This document shows positions 8,903-16,199 of a stretch of DNA of 64,000 nucleotides, one piece after another. This DNA is from Paucibacter_B soli (GTDB lineage Bacteria > Pseudomonadota > Gammaproteobacteria > Burkholderiales > Burkholderiaceae_C). The notes beneath the pieces are model-generated. The model did not search any database and was not told the origin of the DNA. It worked only from the letters and a program-made list of their open reading frames with translations. Location of the stretch: positions 335,790-399,789 of the forward strand of contig NZ_JBBHJW010000003.1 of assembly GCF_037482845.1 (NCBI RefSeq). Reading direction: 5' to 3'. Within the stretch, counting starts at the first letter, position 1. The number at the start of each line of letters is the position of its first letter. Made by a program: the position numbers and the translations under genes.

Positions 8903-9814
8903 ATGAAGCAATCCGAGCTTGACCTCAACGCCATCAAGGTGCTGGTGGCGGTGGTGCATGCGGGCAGTTTTTCGGCGGCTGCGCGGCGCATGGGTGTGCC
9001 GCCCAATCGTCTGAGCCGGCAGATTCAAGGCCTGGAGGAGTCGCTGGGGCTGCGCCTCTTGCAGCGCAGCACCCGGCGCCTGAGCCTGACCACGGTGGGG
9101 CGCACGCTGCTGGACCGCGCCGAACCCGCCGTGCAGGAGTTGGAAGCCCTGTGGCGCGAAGCGGGCGCACAGGCCGAGCTGCCGAGTGGCCATCTGCGGG
9201 TGGCGGCACCGGCCGATTTCATGAGCGTGCTGGCTGCGGATCGTCTGGCCAGATTTCTGGACCTGCATCCGCAACTCAGCCTGGAGATCATCCTCTCGGA
9301 CGAACCGGTGGATCTGTTCGGCAGCGGCATCGACATGGCGTTTCGTGCCGGCCCCATACGCGACGAGAGTCTGGTGGCCCGCAAATTGGTTTCAAGCAAG
9401 CTGGTGCTGGTGGCCAGCCCCGCCTGCGTCAAGGCCCATGGGCTGCCCAAGGACGCCAAGGCCCTGGCGGCTTACCCCTGCCTGGTTTCGCGAGGGCGGG
9501 AAGGCCGCGCCGTCTGGACCCTGCGCGGCCCACGCGGTACGGTTGCCGTGCCGGTACATGCTCGCCTCAGCATCAATGGCATGGGCGCGCTGGTCGCGGC
9601 CGCCATGGCGGGCCTTGGCGCCGCGCTGGTGCCCAAGCAACTCGCCGACGCCGCCATCGCGGCAGGCAGCCTGGTGCGCTTGCTGCCCCGCCACGACCAT
9701 GACGGCGGAGGCATCTTTGCCGTCTATCCCAGCCGGCGGCATCCACCGGCCGCCTTGCGGGCCCTGATCGACTTTGTGGTGCAGGAGGCTCGGGCAGCGC
9801 CCCCCGAGGCATGA
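8903..9814 (+). CDS. LysR-family transcriptional regulator
   Basis: 303 residues. The winged helix-turn-helix is at the N-terminus (LNAIKVLVAVVHAGSFSAAA, then RRMGVPPNRLSRQIQGLEES), followed by the periplasmic-binding-protein-like effector domain starting near GHLRVAAPADFMSVLAADRL. The start at MKQSELDL gives the standard LysR N-terminus; the upstream in-frame ATG at 8855 would place the leader within the divergent promoter. It faces away from the NDH-2-like gene, the classic LysR arrangement, so it probably controls that gene and itself. Effector unknown. Confidence 0.9.
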   Translation: MKQSELDLNAIKVLVAVVHAGSFSAAARRMGVPPNRLSRQIQGLEESLGLRLLQRSTRRLSLTTVGRTLLDRAEPAVQELEALWREAGAQAELPSGHLRVAAPADFMSVLAADRLARFLDLHPQLSLEIILSDEPVDLFGSGIDMAFRAGPIRDESLVARKLVSSKLVLVASPACVKAHGLPKDAKALAAYPCLVSRGREGRAVWTLRGPRGTVAVPVHARLSINGMGALVAAAMAGLGAALVPKQLADAAIAAGSLVRLLPRHDHDGGGIFAVYPSRRHPPAALRALIDFVVQEARAAPPEA

Positions 9815-9933
9815 CACGGCGGCCGGGATGGCTTGCGGTGTAGCCTTCGAAGGCAGCATGCTCGGCGCACAAAGCAGGCAAGCCCTCGACATCATCGGGC
9901 CCGCCCTGCCGGACCCGCAAGCCCGGCATGCGC

Positions 9934-10389
9934 TCAAGCACAGCTGCAGGCGATCAGCGATTCGCCCTGCAGCCGACCCGGCGCAGCGCCGGTCGCCAGC
10001 GGGAAGCCGTCGCGGATCCAGAAGTCCAAGCCGCCCAGCATCTCCTTGACCATGAAGCCACGCGAGGCCAGCGCATAGGCGCCCTTGGTGGAGCCGTTGC
10101 AGCCGATGCCATCGCAGTAGGTGACGTAGACCTTGCTGCGGTCCAGCCCCGCCAGGCTTGGGTCGTCCTGCAGCAGCAGCTTCAGGCTCAAGGCGCCGGG
10201 CACATGGCCTTCCACGTAGGCGGACTCGCGCCGGGTGTCCAGCACCACGACGTCCGCACAGCCGGCCAGCAAATCCTCGGCCACATCCCAGGCATCGGTA
10301 TGGAAGCCCAGCTTGGCCTGCATATAGGCGGCGCTGTCGGCCGGGCTGGGGGCGGGGAAGGAAAGCACGGAGGAGTTGGGCTTGTTCAT
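9934..10389 (-). CDS. Rhodanese-like domain protein
   Basis: 151 residues, a single rhodanese domain. It shows VVVLDTRRESAYVEGHVPGA and the active-site stretch VTYCDGIGCNGSTKGA with Cys92 in the catalytic position and Cys97 close by. The extended loop with two cysteines differs from the neighbouring rhodanese at 7151. No signal peptide is visible. It is divergent from a MocR regulator, which may control it. Substrate unknown; this is the third rhodanese-domain gene within 4.3 kb. Confidence 0.87.
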   Translation of the reverse strand: MNKPNSSVLSFPAPSPADSAAYMQAKLGFHTDAWDVAEDLLAGCADVVVLDTRRESAYVEGHVPGALSLKLLLQDDPSLAGLDRSKVYVTYCDGIGCNGSTKGAYALASRGFMVKEMLGGLDFWIRDGFPLATGAAPGRLQGESLIACSCA

Positions 10390-10449
10390 GAGACAGGACC
10401 TTTCGTTGGAGCTGCGGATAAGACAGTTTCACGTTTATTGGACTTAACA

Positions 10450-10460
10450 TTGATACCAAT
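10450..10460. promoter_or_regulatory. Candidate operator element in rhodanese/MocR divergent promoter
   Basis: The 92-bp gap between the divergent genes is AT-rich and contains TTGATACCAAT at 10450-10460. The reverse complement of this 11-mer occurs in the promoter of the chitin operon (39737-39747). Flanking TTGGAC and TCCAAA stretches form a loose dyad around it. The role is a guess. Confidence 0.3.
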
Positions 10461-10481
10461 ATTTCAATCCAAATAAGACCA

Positions 10482-11936
10482 ATGCCTCCATCGCGCCTGT
10501 GGTTGCAGCTGTTTGAACGCCAGGCCGGCCAGGGCCTGGGGCGTCGTGAGCAGCTCTGCGCCAGCCTGCGCGCGGCGATGCGTGCCGGCGAGCTGGGGCT
10601 GGGCGAGCGCCTGCCCGCCAGCCGCGTGCTGGCGGCCGATCTGGGCCTCTCGCGGGTCACCGTCGAGGCGGCCTATGCCCAGCTGGAGGCCGAAGGCTAT
10701 ATGCGGCGCGAGGTCGGCCGCGGCAGCTTTGTCGCGATCACGCTCAAGGCCGGCGGCGGCGGGGCGCGGCGCGCGCCGCATCTGGCGCTGGCGCAGGCCG
10801 CGCTCTCGCGCCGCGGCGAGCGCATCGCCCAGGGTGGCGGCTGCAACGATCCGCGCCAGCCGCAGGCATTCGCGGCCGGCAGCCCGGAGCTGCGCGCCTT
10901 CCCCATCGCGCTGTGGCGCCTGCTGACCAACAAGCGCCTGCGCCAGCAGCCCGGCCTGCTGGGCTACGGCGACCCGCAGGGCCATGAGGAGCTGCGCAGC
11001 GCCATCGCCGGCTACCTGAACCAGTCGCGCGGCCTGCGTTGCCGGGCCGAACAGGTGCTGGTGCTGACCAGCTCGCAGCAAGCCCTGCAGCTGCTGGCCG
11101 GCATGCTGCTGGACGATGGCGACACGCTGTGGATGGAGGAGCCGGGCTACCGCGGCGCGCGCACCGCCTTTGCCGCCGCAGGCGCGCGGGTGCTGCCGGT
11201 GCCGGTGGATAGCGAGGGCCTGCGCCCCGCTGCCGGCCTGCCGGCGCCGCGCCTGATCTATCTGACGCCCTCGCACCAATACCCCTGCGGTGTGGCGCTG
11301 AGCCTGGCGCGCCGCCTGGCCCTGCTGGCGCTAGCGCAGCAGGCCGGCGCCTGGATCGTCGAGGACGACTACGACAGCGAGTTCCACTACGAGGGCAAGC
11401 CCATGCCGGCCCTGCAGGGGCTCGACGAGCAGGGCCGCGTGATCTATGTCGGCACCTTCTCCAAGACGCTGTTCCCCTCGCTGCGCCTGGCCTATATGGT
11501 GCTGCCCGAGGCGCTGGTGCCAGCGCTGGTGACGGCGCGCAATATCCACGACGGGCACAGCGCACAGCTGGCCCAGGCGGTGACGGCCGACTTCATCACA
11601 CAAGGCCACTTTGCCGCGCATCTGCGCCTGATGCGCCAGCTCTACCGCCAGCGCCGCGAGGTCCTGCTGCAGGCCTGCCATCAACACCTGACCCCCTGGC
11701 TGCACCCCCAGCCCAGCGCCGGCGGCCTGCAGCTGGCGGCCCTGCTGCCCGCTGGCGAGGAAGCGCGCTGGACGCGCGCCGCCGCCGCGCTCGGCGTGCT
11801 GACGCCCAGCCTGCGCGCCCTCTATGACGAGCCTCACGGGCCGGCCGCGCAGGACGGCTGGCTGCTGGGCTATGCGGCGCTGACGCCGGCGGAAATCCTG
11901 GCCGGGGTCGGCAGCCTGGCGCGCCTGCGTCCCTGA
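10482..11936 (+). CDS. MocR/PdxR-type regulator (GntR HTH fused to aminotransferase fold)
   Basis: 484 residues. Residues 15-85 form a GntR winged helix (REQLCASLRAAMRAGELGLG, LPASRVLAADLGLSRVTVEA). The rest is a fold-type-I aminotransferase domain, with the PLP-binding lysine at Lys328 in YVGTFSKTLFPSLRLAY and the PLP-ring Asp in IVEDDYDSEFHYEG. MocR proteins use PLP or an amino-acid adduct as effector; members control vitamin B6, GABA or taurine genes. The neighbouring divergent gene is a rhodanese, so the target is not one of the classic ones. Family assignment is certain, target inferred. Confidence 0.92.
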   Translation: MPPSRLWLQLFERQAGQGLGRREQLCASLRAAMRAGELGLGERLPASRVLAADLGLSRVTVEAAYAQLEAEGYMRREVGRGSFVAITLKAGGGGARRAPHLALAQAALSRRGERIAQGGGCNDPRQPQAFAAGSPELRAFPIALWRLLTNKRLRQQPGLLGYGDPQGHEELRSAIAGYLNQSRGLRCRAEQVLVLTSSQQALQLLAGMLLDDGDTLWMEEPGYRGARTAFAAAGARVLPVPVDSEGLRPAAGLPAPRLIYLTPSHQYPCGVALSLARRLALLALAQQAGAWIVEDDYDSEFHYEGKPMPALQGLDEQGRVIYVGTFSKTLFPSLRLAYMVLPEALVPALVTARNIHDGHSAQLAQAVTADFITQGHFAAHLRLMRQLYRQRREVLLQACHQHLTPWLHPQPSAGGLQLAALLPAGEEARWTRAAAALGVLTPSLRALYDEPHGPAAQDGWLLGYAALTPAEILAGVGSLARLRP

Positions 11937-12014
11937 CATGGCTTTGTGCAGGGTGAGCGCCGCCGCCCCATACTCCGGGGCAGCCTCTTTTCCACCCACA
12001 GGAAACTCCCCGCC

Positions 12015-12830
12015 ATGAAACACTACTGGATACTGCCCCTGCTGACCTCCGCGCTGCTGGCCACCGCGCCCGCTCATGCGCAGGACGTCGCTTTGAAGGC
12101 CGCCATCGCGGCGCCGCACCGCACGCCCGCCAACGTCGCTCGCGACGTCTGGCGCCACCCCTATGAAACGCTGAGCTTCTTCGGCATCAAGCCCACGCAG
12201 ACGGTGGTCGAGCTCACGCCAGGCGGCGGCTGGTACACCGAGATCCTGGCGCCCTATCTGCGCGAGCGCGGCCAGCTGATCGTGGGCGCTGACGATCCCG
12301 CCTCCAGCAGTGCCTACTCGCAACGCAGCGCCGCGCGCCTGCAGCAAAAGCTGGCTGCCCTGCCCTCGGTATACGACAAGGTCCAAGTCGGGGTGTTCGA
12401 CGCTGAGGCCGGCAAGCTGCAATACGCCAAGCCCGGCAGCGCCGATCTGGTGCTGACCTTCCGCAATGCCCATAACTGGGCCGCGCTGGGCGAGGCGCAG
12501 ACCCTGGCGGTCTTCAAGAGCGCCTTCGACGCGCTCAAGCCGGGCGGCGTGCTGGGCCTGGTGGACCACCGCCTGCCGGCCGATCGCGTGCAGGACGCCA
12601 AGGCCAGCAGCGGCTATCTGCACCAGGCCTGGGTGGTGCGCATGGCCGAGAGCGCCGGCTTCAAGCTGCTGGCCAGCGCGGAGATCAACGCCAACCCCAA
12701 GGACAAGGCCGATCACACGAACGGCGTCTGGGCCCTGCCACCCACCTATGCCAACAAGGACGAGCAGCGCGCCCGCTACGAGGCGATCGGCGAGAGCGAC
12801 CGCATGACGCTCAAATTCGGCAAGCCCTGA
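12015..12830 (+). CDS. Exported methyltransferase-fold protein (COG4798-like)
   Basis: 271 residues starting with a clear Sec signal peptide (MKHYWILPLLTSALLATAPA, cleavage near AHA-QD), so the mature protein should be periplasmic. The mature part has a class I SAM-methyltransferase fold: VVELTPGGGWYTEILAPYL as motif I, and SADLVLTFRNAHNW followed by ALKPGGVLGLVDHR. An AGGAAA ribosome site supports the ATG at 12015. Families of predicted methyltransferases with signal peptides exist, but their substrate is unknown, and SAM is not expected in the periplasm. It precedes a second, cytosolic methyltransferase gene by 73 bp. Confidence 0.8.
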   Translation: MKHYWILPLLTSALLATAPAHAQDVALKAAIAAPHRTPANVARDVWRHPYETLSFFGIKPTQTVVELTPGGGWYTEILAPYLRERGQLIVGADDPASSSAYSQRSAARLQQKLAALPSVYDKVQVGVFDAEAGKLQYAKPGSADLVLTFRNAHNWAALGEAQTLAVFKSAFDALKPGGVLGLVDHRLPADRVQDAKASSGYLHQAWVVRMAESAGFKLLASAEINANPKDKADHTNGVWALPPTYANKDEQRARYEAIGESDRMTLKFGKP

Positions 12831-12903
12831 GTGTTGTTGCCCTAGGTCATGGGCGGCATGCGCATGGCCACGCATGCTGGAGGCATCGCAGGAGAGCGGC
12901 CAC

Positions 12904-13545
12904 ATGCACCATCCGCAAACACCCGAAGCCCAGCAGGCCGCCCTGGCCCTGTACCAGCGCCGTGCCGAACGCTACGACCTGGAGCTGGCCGCCTTCGACG
13001 CGCTGCGCCAGGAGGCCATCGCGGCCCTGCACCTGCAGCCCGGCGAAACCGTGCTGGACCTGGGTTGCGGCACCGGCCTGAGCCTGCCGGCGCTGCAGGC
13101 TGCGGTGGGGCCTGGCGGCCATGTGCTGGGGGTGGAGCAATGCCCGGCCATGCTGGCGCAGGCCGAGGCGCGCGTGCGGGCGGGGCATTGGTGCCATGTG
13201 CGGCTGCAGGGCTGCGCGGTGGCACAGGCGCGCCTGCCGCGCCGGGCCGATGCCGCGCTGTTCTTCTTCACCCACGACATCCAGCAGCAGGAGGCGGCGC
13301 TGGCGCGCGTGTGCGCCCATCTGCGCCCGGGTGCGCGCGTGGTGGCGGTGGGCCTGTGCTGGGCGCCGCCCTGGCTGGGCCTTGCCAATCTGTTCGTGCT
13401 GGGCGCGGCGCTGTATTCGATCCGCGCGCCCGACTATCTCGCCAGCCTGAGCCAGCCCTGGCGGCTGCTGGCGGCAAGGCTCGCCAGCCACCGCGTCGAG
13501 AAGCGCTGGCTGGACAGCATCTATCTGCTGCGCGGCTGCATCTAG
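12904..13545 (+). CDS. Class I SAM-dependent methyltransferase
   Basis: 213 residues. The SAM-binding motif VLDLGCGTGLSLPALQAAVG is followed by an acidic-loop equivalent VLGVEQCPAMLAQAEAR and LRPGARVVAVGL. It has no signal peptide. The start at MHHP is placed by a good AGGAGAG about 8 bases upstream. The C-terminal third is hydrophobic (WLGLANLFVLGAALYS), which suggests a membrane-near or lipid-like substrate. Substrate cannot be assigned. It runs tail to tail into the lytic transglycosylase gene with a 4-base overlap. Confidence 0.8.
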   Translation: MHHPQTPEAQQAALALYQRRAERYDLELAAFDALRQEAIAALHLQPGETVLDLGCGTGLSLPALQAAVGPGGHVLGVEQCPAMLAQAEARVRAGHWCHVRLQGCAVAQARLPRRADAALFFFTHDIQQQEAALARVCAHLRPGARVVAVGLCWAPPWLGLANLFVLGAALYSIRAPDYLASLSQPWRLLAARLASHRVEKRWLDSIYLLRGCI

Positions 13546-14513
13546 GGTCGCCGCGGCGGCGCCGGCCGCCACAGGTCCAGCACCGGCGAGGGCGGGGTCA
13601 CCGAGGCGTCGAAGGGGTGCGAACGCTGGCCGTTGATGGCGGCGATGATGCGGCGCACATAGAGCCGCGTCTCGGCATAGGGCGGCACGCCGCGGTAGCG
13701 CTCCACCGCGCGCTCGCCGGCGTTGTAGGCCGCCAGCGCCAGCGTCAGGTCGCCCTCGAAATAGGCCAGCAGCCAGCGCAGATAGGCCATGCCGCCGCGG
13801 ATGTTCTGCACCGGGTCGGTGATGCGGCCGACCTTGAAGCGCCGGGCGGTGTCGGGGATCAGCTGCATCAGGCCCTGCGCGCCCTTGGGCGATGTCGCCA
13901 GGGGGTCGAAATTCGACTCGGTGGCCATCACCGCCAGCACCAGATGTGGCGCCAGCCTGTAATCCGGCGCCACCATCTTGACGAAGTTGACGATGATCTC
14001 GGGGGCGTTCCTGGGCGGCGGGGGTGGCGCCGGCAGCGCCCAGGCGGCGGGCTTGCCGCGCGCAGTGGCGACGATGGGCTGCGGATCGCTTTCGGGCGGG
14101 CGCAGGCATTCGGGCGGCGCACCGCGCGGCTCGCCCATCGCCGCCGCCATATTTTTTGCCTGCTCCAGGCCCTGCTCAGCGGCGGCATTGAAGAGGTGGG
14201 CGGCCTGGGCATCGTCGCGCGCGATGCCGCGCGCATGCACCAGCATCCAGGCCAGGTTGAACTGCGCCACCGGGTCGCCATAACGGGCCGCGCGGCAGTA
14301 GAGCTGTGCCGCTGCCACCGGGTCGCGCGGCACGCCGTCGCCATGCTCCAGCGCCTCGGCCTCCTGGCGCCAGCGCTCCACCTGGGCCGGCACCACCGGG
14401 CCGCGCTCGGGCGGCGGGGTGCTGGGGCGCGGCAGATTCTCCAGGCTCAGGCCGGGGATCTGGGCACAGGCGCTGCCCACGAACAGGGCGAGCGCAAGAG
14501 GGGCATGACGCAT
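13542..14513 (-). CDS. Exported lytic transglycosylase with Sel1/TPR-like N-terminus
   Basis: 323 residues with a signal peptide at MRHAPLALALFVGSACAQ. Residues about 45-125 contain Sel1-like repeats (DPVAAAQLYCRAARYGDPVA, then DDAQAAHLFNAAAEQGLEQA), followed by a proline-rich linker and a C-terminal SLT domain. The SLT catalytic Glu sits in VMATESNFDPLATS, followed by KGAQGLMQLIPDTARRF and ALAAYNAGERAV. It should cleave peptidoglycan between MurNAc and GlcNAc in the periplasm. It follows the CorA-like gene on the same strand by about 30 bp. Assignment is firm; partner system unknown. Confidence 0.9.
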   Translation of the reverse strand: MRHAPLALALFVGSACAQIPGLSLENLPRPSTPPPERGPVVPAQVERWRQEAEALEHGDGVPRDPVAAAQLYCRAARYGDPVAQFNLAWMLVHARGIARDDAQAAHLFNAAAEQGLEQAKNMAAAMGEPRGAPPECLRPPESDPQPIVATARGKPAAWALPAPPPPPRNAPEIIVNFVKMVAPDYRLAPHLVLAVMATESNFDPLATSPKGAQGLMQLIPDTARRFKVGRITDPVQNIRGGMAYLRWLLAYFEGDLTLALAAYNAGERAVERYRGVPPYAETRLYVRRIIAAINGQRSHPFDASVTPPSPVLDLWRPAPPRRP

Positions 14514-14542
14514 CGCGCGGCAGTGTAGCGGGCTCAACGGGC

Positions 14543-16192
14543 TCAATCCTTGCCGCGCCGCCACACCGCGGCGAAGGCCAGCAGCTTGTGCCTGAGGCTC
14601 AGGCGCTCGTCCGACAGCGCATCCAGGAAGTCCGAGAGCCGCTTGGACTTGATCATGGTGTAGACGGTGAGCGCAATCGTCACCGCCAGGGTGATCGCAA
14701 ACCAGGCCAGGCGCTCGGACAGCGGCGCGTCAGCCTCGGCGAGCAGATTCATGCCCAGGAAACCGGTGGTGATGGTGCCCACCAGACCGAAGATGGTCAC
14801 CACGGTGAGCCGCACCACCGTGTTGGCCTGGCGGCGGATGCTGTCGGTTTCCAGATAGGCGCTCATATCGCCGATGCGCTCCTTCACCTCGGCATAGAGC
14901 GCGTCGGTCTCCAGATGCCGGGCGCAGAGCCGGAACAGCGCGCGCGCCTGCGCCTGCTCGGCCACCTCGTGGAACCAGTAGCGGTGCGTGAAGCGCAGAA
15001 ATCCCTCGAAGCAGCTGCGGATGGCGCGCTTGAAGCGGCGCACATTGTCGGGGTCCTGCACGTTCAGGCGGCGCAGCGCTTCCACCAGCCGGTCGGAGAA
15101 CATCAAGAGCGCCGCCTTCTGGAAATGCGCCAGCAAAAAGATCAGGAAATGCTGGTGGCGGAACTGCGCCAGCACGCCGCGATCGCGGCAGGTGTAGAAG
15201 GCGGCGTCGGCGCGGCCCAGCACCACCAGGGCATGGCCGCAGCTGAGATAACGCGTGTGTGGCGCGGCACCGCCGGGGCTCCAGAAACGGTCGTAGCAAT
15301 AGCGCTGCTCGAAGTCCTGCAGATGCTGCTCGCCATAGGGCAGGCCACCCTCCCCCGCCCCCGCCACCAGGCCCAGGCGCACGAAATCGCTGCGGCTCAG
15401 AGCGCCCGGATCGTCCAGCGCCAGATAGGCCATCACCGGCATGCGGTAGTACTCGATCTGTCGGTAGCGCAACAGGCCCGGCTCATCGGCATGCTCGCTC
15501 ACCAGCGGGCGCAGCACGAAATCCCAATGCGCGGCGATGCGTGGCGCGCGGTGCGCCTGCACATGGGCGATGTAGCGCTCGCGTTCGCGCGTGTCCGAGC
15601 GCGCCAGCACCGCATCGCCCTCGCCCAGCCATTCGGCGCCGGCCAGGCAATGCAGGGGCTGACCCTGCGCGTCCCAGCCCGAGGGGTAGGCGCGGCCCAG
15701 GCGGTAGAGCAGTTCCTGCACCTGGGCCAGCGGCAGCTCGGTGGCGGCCAGCTCGACGTTGAGTATCACCACATCGACGTCGAAGAAAAAGTAGAGGTCC
15801 ACATGCACCAGCTCCAGGCGCAGCGGCTCGTCTCCGGGCCGCAGCCAGGCGCGCAGGGCGCGGATGTCGTGGCGGCGAAACACCTTCATGCCAGATTCGC
15901 CGAGCGCATCGTCGGAGCGCTGGCTGGAGCGGCCCTCGCCGTAGAGCACGCGCTGCACATAGGGCAGAAAGGTCACGAACTCCTGGTAATGGCGCTCGTG
16001 AAAGGCGCCGGGCTCGCCGGTGTATTCGTCCTGCACCTCGCGCCAGGGGCTGTCCTGCCCGCTGCCGCCCAGTAGCTCCCAGGGCCGGCGCGGCGCGCCC
16101 GGGTTGTCGCCAAGCGGCATCAGGCGTAGCGGCCAGAGCAGGATCTGATGCAGGCGCTGGACATGCACGGCGGAGCTCATGGCCGCCATCAT
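14543..16192 (-). CDS. CorA-like membrane protein with large N-terminal domain
   Basis: 549 residues. The C-terminus looks like a CorA-type channel module: a helix TVVRLTVVTIFGLVGTITTGF, the GMN signature at 480-482, then a second helix and a basic tail. CorA family Mg2+ channels use GMN as selectivity filter. The remaining ~470 residues do not show the usual short CorA cytosolic funnel and I do not recognise them beyond helical character. Starts at 16192, 16189 or 16180 (MMAAMSS) are all possible, none with a good ribosome site; the TonB receptor stop is 8 bp upstream. A metal transport link with the receptor is possible but inferred. Confidence 0.72.
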   Translation of the reverse strand: MMAAMSSAVHVQRLHQILLWPLRLMPLGDNPGAPRRPWELLGGSGQDSPWREVQDEYTGEPGAFHERHYQEFVTFLPYVQRVLYGEGRSSQRSDDALGESGMKVFRRHDIRALRAWLRPGDEPLRLELVHVDLYFFFDVDVVILNVELAATELPLAQVQELLYRLGRAYPSGWDAQGQPLHCLAGAEWLGEGDAVLARSDTRERERYIAHVQAHRAPRIAAHWDFVLRPLVSEHADEPGLLRYRQIEYYRMPVMAYLALDDPGALSRSDFVRLGLVAGAGEGGLPYGEQHLQDFEQRYCYDRFWSPGGAAPHTRYLSCGHALVVLGRADAAFYTCRDRGVLAQFRHQHFLIFLLAHFQKAALLMFSDRLVEALRRLNVQDPDNVRRFKRAIRSCFEGFLRFTHRYWFHEVAEQAQARALFRLCARHLETDALYAEVKERIGDMSAYLETDSIRRQANTVVRLTVVTIFGLVGTITTGFLGMNLLAEADAPLSERLAWFAITLAVTIALTVYTMIKSKRLSDFLDALSDERLSLRHKLLAFAAVWRRGKD

Positions 16193-16199
16193 GCCCGAA

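Noticed and set aside
11965..11985. GCCCC-N7-GGGGC hairpin followed by a few T's after the MocR gene
   Set aside because: Only a 5-bp stem with the T run displaced; too weak to call a terminator, and it may overlap the next gene's promoter.
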